A stretch of DNA of 64,000 nt from Ilex aquifolium. Taxonomy: Eukaryota; Streptophyta; Magnoliopsida; Aquifoliales; Aquifoliaceae. The position numbers were made by a program, and so were the translations under genes. The notes under the pieces are model-generated. The model saw nothing but the letters and a program-made list of their open reading frames with translations. It was not told the origin of the DNA and ran no database searches. Below are positions 58,968-64,000 of this stretch, one piece after another. The stretch's first letter is position 1; each line of letters starts with the position of its first letter. The stretch is from NCBI GenBank assembly GCA_951799425.1, contig OX637405.1, forward strand, positions 25,771,635 through 25,835,634, written 5' to 3'.

Positions 58968-60822
58968 CAGGGGCGGAGCCAGACAATATTTTCGGTGGGG
59001 ACAACTTAAACATATAACTATTTAACTCTAAATGTTGACACTGTTTTTACCAAAGCATTGTTTCATTAAAAGAACGTCAATTAAAGGCACAACCTTCATA
59101 TACGAGATAAATACAAAAAAATCAAAAAAAAAAAAAAATTGTTATGAAGTTATCATCTATAGAATCTGACAAAAACTTTTTATCAATAGTTGATTAAAAA
59201 ATTAATCTATTTAGTCAAACACAACTTAATATGTATTATTCATGCATAATACATCAAAATAGTTTAGAAAAATTGAACAATTTTTAACATAAATAATTTA
59301 GAAAAATCAAATCTACCACAAGTCAATTAAATCAATCTAGGGTCAAAAAAAATTAACTAAATCAATCTTAGATATAGGAATAACTTAATTCATTACAATC
59401 AATTTACTCAAGCCTAATCAATCGAAATGATTTAATCCAAAAAATAATTTATACCACATAAATTCCAAATATAAAAATCCAATTATTTGAAAACCCTAAT
59501 CACTGGCCCAAAAATTAAAACATATAATAATGATCGAAATCAAAGAAATCGTTCATGGTTTACCTCCCGACAAGCCAATTTTGAAAGAGTTTCCTAAGCT
59601 CTCATCCTTCTAAGCTATCTTCCCAATAGATCTTGGCAATAACAATTGAAGTCGAAAATAGAAAAGTATCACTAAAGAGTAGGGATGACAATGGACCGAA
59701 GCGAGGGTAGGGGGTGTAGTTTTCATCCCCATACCTGCTTAAAAAAACTTCATCCATCCCCGGTCCACCCCCGTTAATGGGTATAATTTTCATCCCCATT
59801 CCCGTCCGCGAGTAAATTTTTAATTCTCGTTCCCGCCCTGTCCCCCCCCCCCCCCCCCTTCACCTCCGCCCCCACCCCCACCCCCACCCCCATCCACCTT
59901 ACGCGCCCAAGCCAACATAATCCAAAATTCTAAATAAATCTAACATTCTAAATAATCTAACATAATTATAGAATATCATAACATAATTAAAAGTTTGTCA
60001 TTTACAACATAATATAATTAAAACATTGTCTACAACATAATCCAACATAATATAATTAAAAGTTTGTCTTCCTTGTAAATCCAACACAATATCATGCAAC
60101 ACATCATAATGTAACATAACATAATCTAACATAAAAAAATATAAAAACACAAAGATCTACACTTTTACAAATCAAAACCATGAAAAAAAAATAATTTTCA
60201 AAAGAAAAAATCATTCAATAATATGTAGATTTGTATTCACATCAGCATATATATATATAATAATAATAACGGGTAAAACAGAGCGGGGTGGGGCGGGGCA
60301 GAGGCGGGACAGGGATAAGTGTCAGTCCATCCCCACCTTTATCCCCGTACGAGTTTATACGGGTATTCCCGTATGCGTCCACCGTCCAATATGTATGATC
60401 CATCTCCGGTCCAAATGGGGCAAGTTTAGACGAATACCCATTTTTACTCGGTCCACTGTCATCCCTACTAAAGAGGGAGTAAAAAACTAAGGAGAACGAA
60501 TTTCCAGAGTGTAGAGCTACAACAAAGAGAGAGCTTAAGGATCCATGAACGTCGAACAAAGAAAGATCACAAAGGAGACGGACGAAATTTTAGCCGAAAC
60601 AAAAGAAACAGGGACCTATGCCCTGATAAAATAACTTTTTACTTTTGCTAACGTTTAAAAGAACCCCACGTTTGAAAATATACATTACTATCCTTAAGTT
60701 TAAAAGCTTTTTAGTGGGAGCAATCTTCAACAAATTCTAAAACTTCAAAAAATTTCAACTACACCTCAATATTTTTTCAAATTCCAGTGGGGACAACTGC
60801 CCCCACTACAAATCCGCCCCTG
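58968..60822. mobile_element. hAT-type element (CAGGGGCGG termini) containing a second hAT element
   Basis: The ends are CAGGGGCGGAGCC and, read inward from the right, CAGGGGCGGATTT; GTGGGGACAACT recurs near both ends. The 8-bp flanks GTTCCTGA (58960-58967) and GTTCTTGA (60823-60830) differ at one position. The 1.85 kb includes the complete nested element 59680-60467; without it the host element is about 1.06 kb and non-coding. Confidence 0.82.
59680..60467. mobile_element. Nested hAT-type element with exact 8-bp target duplication
   Basis: The exact repeat CTAAAGAG flanks it (59672-59679 and 60468-60475). The ends are TAGGGATGACAATGGACCG and, read inward from the right, TAGGGATGACAGTGGACCG. 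Same family as 37043-38373, sharing terminal and internal segments. It contains a 17-base C run (59842-59858) and a (CCCCCA)n patch. Confidence 0.88.
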
Positions 60823-60830
60823 GTTCTTGA

Positions 60831-62506
60831 TCTTTGATAATGTAGAGATTTCACGTTCAAATCTCTTCTCACATTTCCTAAAGACTAGTCACTCTTGTTC
60901 TTTTAGGAGCATACTCTAACTCAGTTCAAGCTACGGTAGCCAACCGCTGAGCGCAAGAGAATAATCGACCCAAGCCTGAACCCTGTAACCTGAAAAAAAT
61001 AAAAAAATTTGGTGTCACAAAATTTTCGTGCTCGTGTAAATCGAGAATTAGTAGCCACACCAATAGTACTCACCCATCTCTCTATTTATTCAAATTTACC
61101 AAAAATGCATTTCCCCATTAATTAAAAATATACCTAATCAAAATTTTTGACAACCAAATGAAAACGCATTTAGTTTTAAAACAATTTGTACACTACTCGA
61201 TCAAAAAAATTATATAAAAAATACATTGTGTTACCATACAAGTTAAACAGACTATTTGTATCTAACACCAAATGTATACATTTACTATTCATGTTAATTA
61301 GTCGTGTCGTATACGACTCTTGCAATATTCGTGTCAATGTGTAACTTTTCTCGATATGTATTATACTAAAGGTAATTCGTGCTTAAATACAGGATGCAAT
61401 GTGAATAGTTTTGAGAAGAATGTTAGTGACCATTAGATGAGTCTATTTGAAACCGTCATATGGACTTATTGAAACCTACCCTATTTTATATTATAGATTA
61501 TAGATGTAAACAGTCCGAATTTCCTTCAAAGTTGCTAGTCATCTCTCAAATAGTATACAGAAGTTGAATATGGCTCAGAACAAATTTGAGGAGTTACCTG
61601 AACATCTAAAGCCAAGTCATCTCAAGCATTTCAGAGTACTCCCAAATGGCTTTGGAAGCCTCCTTGTGATTTCCATGATAAAGGAGGCCCCAGCAATGTC
61701 TCAATAAGCACTGCGTTAACATGATCAGAGACCAATAAAAGGATAAGGTGAGGCCAATGAACCACAAAACATCCACTGAATGCCACACACTGAGCAATTC
61801 GCTAGATTTCCTCGGACTGCAGCTTGTTTTTGAGCTTGTCACGCACTTACATGTGTATGATGCTCTTCTTGCGAAGAAAATCATTTGTCCTCGCTGTCCA
61901 TTTCCAGCAAGATAGCGATAGGACTCCAGGGATCCAAATAGAAAAAAATGGCTAGAGGGCATGTCCGGAAGCTGCTGACAAAACAGTATCTGAAGGAGCT
62001 AAATTGATGACACTTAAAAGAACAATGTGGAACTCTAGCAAGCTGCATTCGGTGATATAATCCTCCGTTGTCCTTCAAGCCATCAAACTAAAAGACCCAC
62101 TATGTAATGCCAAATTAATGCTGCTCTGGCCAACTATCATGAACTGTAACTTTATGTGAATGGATGAAACTCTGAACATTGACAAAAGCATGTACCAAGG
62201 CCTTGGATGCCTGTAAATTCTATGTTATAAATAAAATCACCTGTCAAGAAAAGATAACCAGGAGAAAAAGGAAAAAATAGACTTTCTGATGCTGAAGCAA
62301 TCCAAACATACTATATATCTTGAGTCAAATAACAATACTTGAAGAAGAAATGCCACACTTGGCAAAACAATTTAAGATACCACATTATACCCGGGGCATA
62401 AATGAATATATTGATGCAAATTCCTACCTTTCCGGAGAGAGGGTTATGCAGAAAAAAGAAAAATGAAAAACAGAATGAAAATAAGAACTTTACAAGACAG
62501 TGAAGT
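60831..62506. other. Downstream flank of the LUL-type gene
   Basis: The part next to 62506 is presumably the 3' UTR of the minus-strand LUL gene. Minus-strand frames at 61606-62078 show no recognisable domain; they could be UTR or an unannotated non-coding transcript. Nothing else identifiable. Confidence 0.45.
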
Positions 62507-63045
62507 TCAATCGGCTGTTCCATCACTGATCTTGATCTCCAAAAGCCTATCCACTGGACACCTACAAATCGGGCACCGAGTGGTCTGGAACCTCAAAACT
62601 TTTGCACACCCACTGCACATACACTGCATCAAGAAAAGAAACCCAGCAAAAAATTAGTTATCAACAAGATATTGACATGCCTCTTACTTCAGATCAGTAA
62701 CAGAAACATTAGCTTTCTGAGAATGGATGTAAGGTGAGATACAAGCAGACTGTCTTGCAGATATTTTAACCAACATAACCTCAGCAAAATGAAGTACATA
62801 TAATCAATGAGAAAGCGACAAGACAATAAATTCTGTTGGAATCAGCATAACAAACTATGCCTTTAAAACCCTTTTCCATGAAATCATTGCAACAGCCAGC
62901 CACTAGAAAGGCAGCACCCCTCCCAATCACAATAAAGTGCACGAAAAATGTCAAAGATACCTTGCACTAATCAACTGGGATAATGTGTGACTAAATTGAA
63001 AACATAAAGGGTTACTAGAAGATGCTTCATATTCCTCCTCTAATC

Positions 63046-63086
<41 letters not shown>

Positions 63087-63583
63087 CCATGTGCCGACAA
63101 GGAAGGACAGTTGTGTCCCGAGGTTCTGATAGGCAGATAACACACTCTTTTCCCGGATCATTGTCGAAGTCACCATCAACTGAATTCCCAATCCCATAAA
63201 TCTCCTGCAGCTCATACCTCATTCCACTCACCCATAAGATCTGCCTCACCACTCTCACCTGGTATTCACCTTTCTCCTTCTCAAACAGTGCCTGTGTTAT
63301 CTGGGAGTTTGTGGCTCCAGACTCTGAGTTTCCACCTGCTGATCCATTTTGATTAATTGGAGAGGCCTCAGCCTTCACTGCTAGAGGATACACTTCCACG
63401 TCACCCTCTTTCAATAATTTCATCTCCACAAACATTGAGAAGTCTATCCCAGTTCCAGAGGGTTGTCTGAACTTCTGGCCCAAACCTTGCTGAAAATGAA
63501 CCGTCACCGGTGGAAGCAAGTTTTCCTTCATTGGCATTAGATGACAGTCTTCACCCTCTTTTGCGAAGAAAATTATGGTGATA
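62507..63583 (-). CDS. LUL/LOG2-type RING E3 ubiquitin ligase, C-terminal two exons (5' part off window)
   Basis: Exons on the minus strand: 63583-63088 (starts in split codon phase) and 62623-62507 (TGA). The visible part is about 204 residues. The DAR2-like substrate region reads [18 protein letters not shown] and [12 protein letters not shown], then [19 protein letters not shown]. The C3HC4 RING follows: [19 protein letters not shown] in the first exon, [12 protein letters not shown] and CPIC in the last, so the intron cuts through the RING. The family (LOG2 and LUL1-4) resembles animal MGRN1/RNF157; LOG2 ubiquitinates regulators of amino-acid export at membranes and is N-myristoylated, but that end is not visible. 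The residue after ICR is Cys, where I expected Gln. LOG2 versus LUL1-4 is not resolved. Confidence 0.92.
63049..63084. repeat. (GA)n microsatellite abutting the LUL donor splice site
   Basis: Eighteen GA units. On the coding (minus) strand it is (TC)n beginning at intron base +4, directly after the ATG|GTA donor at 63087-63085. Confidence 0.92.
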
Positions 63584-64000
63584 CTGTTAGGAGGGCAAAG
63601 GAAATGAAACTTTAATCAGAACATCGCCCCTTTTGCAAAAAGTACATCCAAAAATGACTAGAATAAGCAGAATCAATCTAATGCCTCACGCCGTCTGGCA
63701 AAAAGATATGATGTTTGACGAGCAAATATGAAAAAAAAAATAAATGGATAAAAGACCAACGTAAACTAAACGCATCAAGCTATCTCAAACGGTACAATAT
63801 TAAACACAAACAGCATTAAAAGTAATCAGGATGTCCTAAAACAGCAGAATTATATAAAATGATACCTTATCCAAATCTTATGTCCTGCATAGATTCTCCT
63901 ATTACACTTGTAGTCTTTGAACGATGAGAACCATGTAGCATCTACATTGAGAATTCAATAGATGAATTCAAGTATTGTTTGCATCATTAGTCTTCTATTT

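Noticed and set aside
61606-62078. 118- and 65-codon minus-strand frames downstream of the LUL gene
   Set aside because: No domain, overlapping frames, and a position expected for 3' UTR or intergenic DNA.
1-64000. tRNA, rRNA or CRISPR loci
   Set aside because: No intact tRNA cloverleaf, rRNA segment or regularly spaced repeat array was seen; the tRNA-like boxes found belong to SINEs.

Overview
The window is nuclear DNA of a flowering plant, most likely a eudicot. Five protein-coding genes have AT-rich introns and encode proteins that read as orthologues of known plant families. The DNA between and inside them is crowded with plant-type transposons: LINE, Ty1/copia, Ty3/gypsy, hAT and Mutator non-autonomous elements, and tRNA-derived SINEs. 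No bacterial, organellar or viral gene set is visible. I cannot name the species from sequence alone.

Layout, left to right. (1) 37-9538, plus strand: the 3' eight exons of a SYP71-type Qc-SNARE; its first exon(s) lie off the left edge. Its 8.1-kb intron holds a dead LINE that was itself hit by two hAT elements and a gypsy remnant. (2) 9.5-15 kb: intergenic DNA with two Mutator-like elements (10370-11587, 13021-14871) and a hAT-like element. (3) 15235-26799, plus: a complete nine-exon P58IPK-type TPR/DnaJ co-chaperone of the ER lumen (480 aa). Its seventh intron carries a 3-kb copia element and a hAT element. (4) 26.8-31.5 kb: intergenic, with a hAT element that has an exact 8-bp target duplication. 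(5) 31538-41815, plus: a complete 11-exon WD40 protein of the WDR20/DMWD/creC family (548 aa); its 4.8-kb last intron contains two hAT elements. (6) 43053-47341, minus: a complete eight-exon RING-CH (RINGv) four-pass membrane E3 ligase (522 aa), convergent with the WD40 gene. (7) 47.3-62.5 kb: a 15-kb gene-free block of SINEs, two long foldback Mutator-like hairpins, further hAT and Mutator-like elements (one hAT inside another), and simple repeats. (8) 62507-63583, minus: the last two exons of a LUL/LOG2-type RING E3 ligase; the gene continues off the right edge.

All four gene ends that fall inside the window splice to open frames, so these look like functional genes with no broken copy among them. 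Functionally they fall into secretory-membrane traffic (SYP71), ER protein quality control (P58IPK) and ubiquitin signalling (WDR20-like deubiquitinase cofactor, RING-CH E3, LUL E3). They are separately promoted and nothing suggests co-regulation. Three of about 33 visible introns start with GC instead of GT, one in each of three genes. At least fifteen DNA transposons can be delimited by terminal inverted repeats plus 8-bp (hAT) or 9-bp (Mutator) target duplications.
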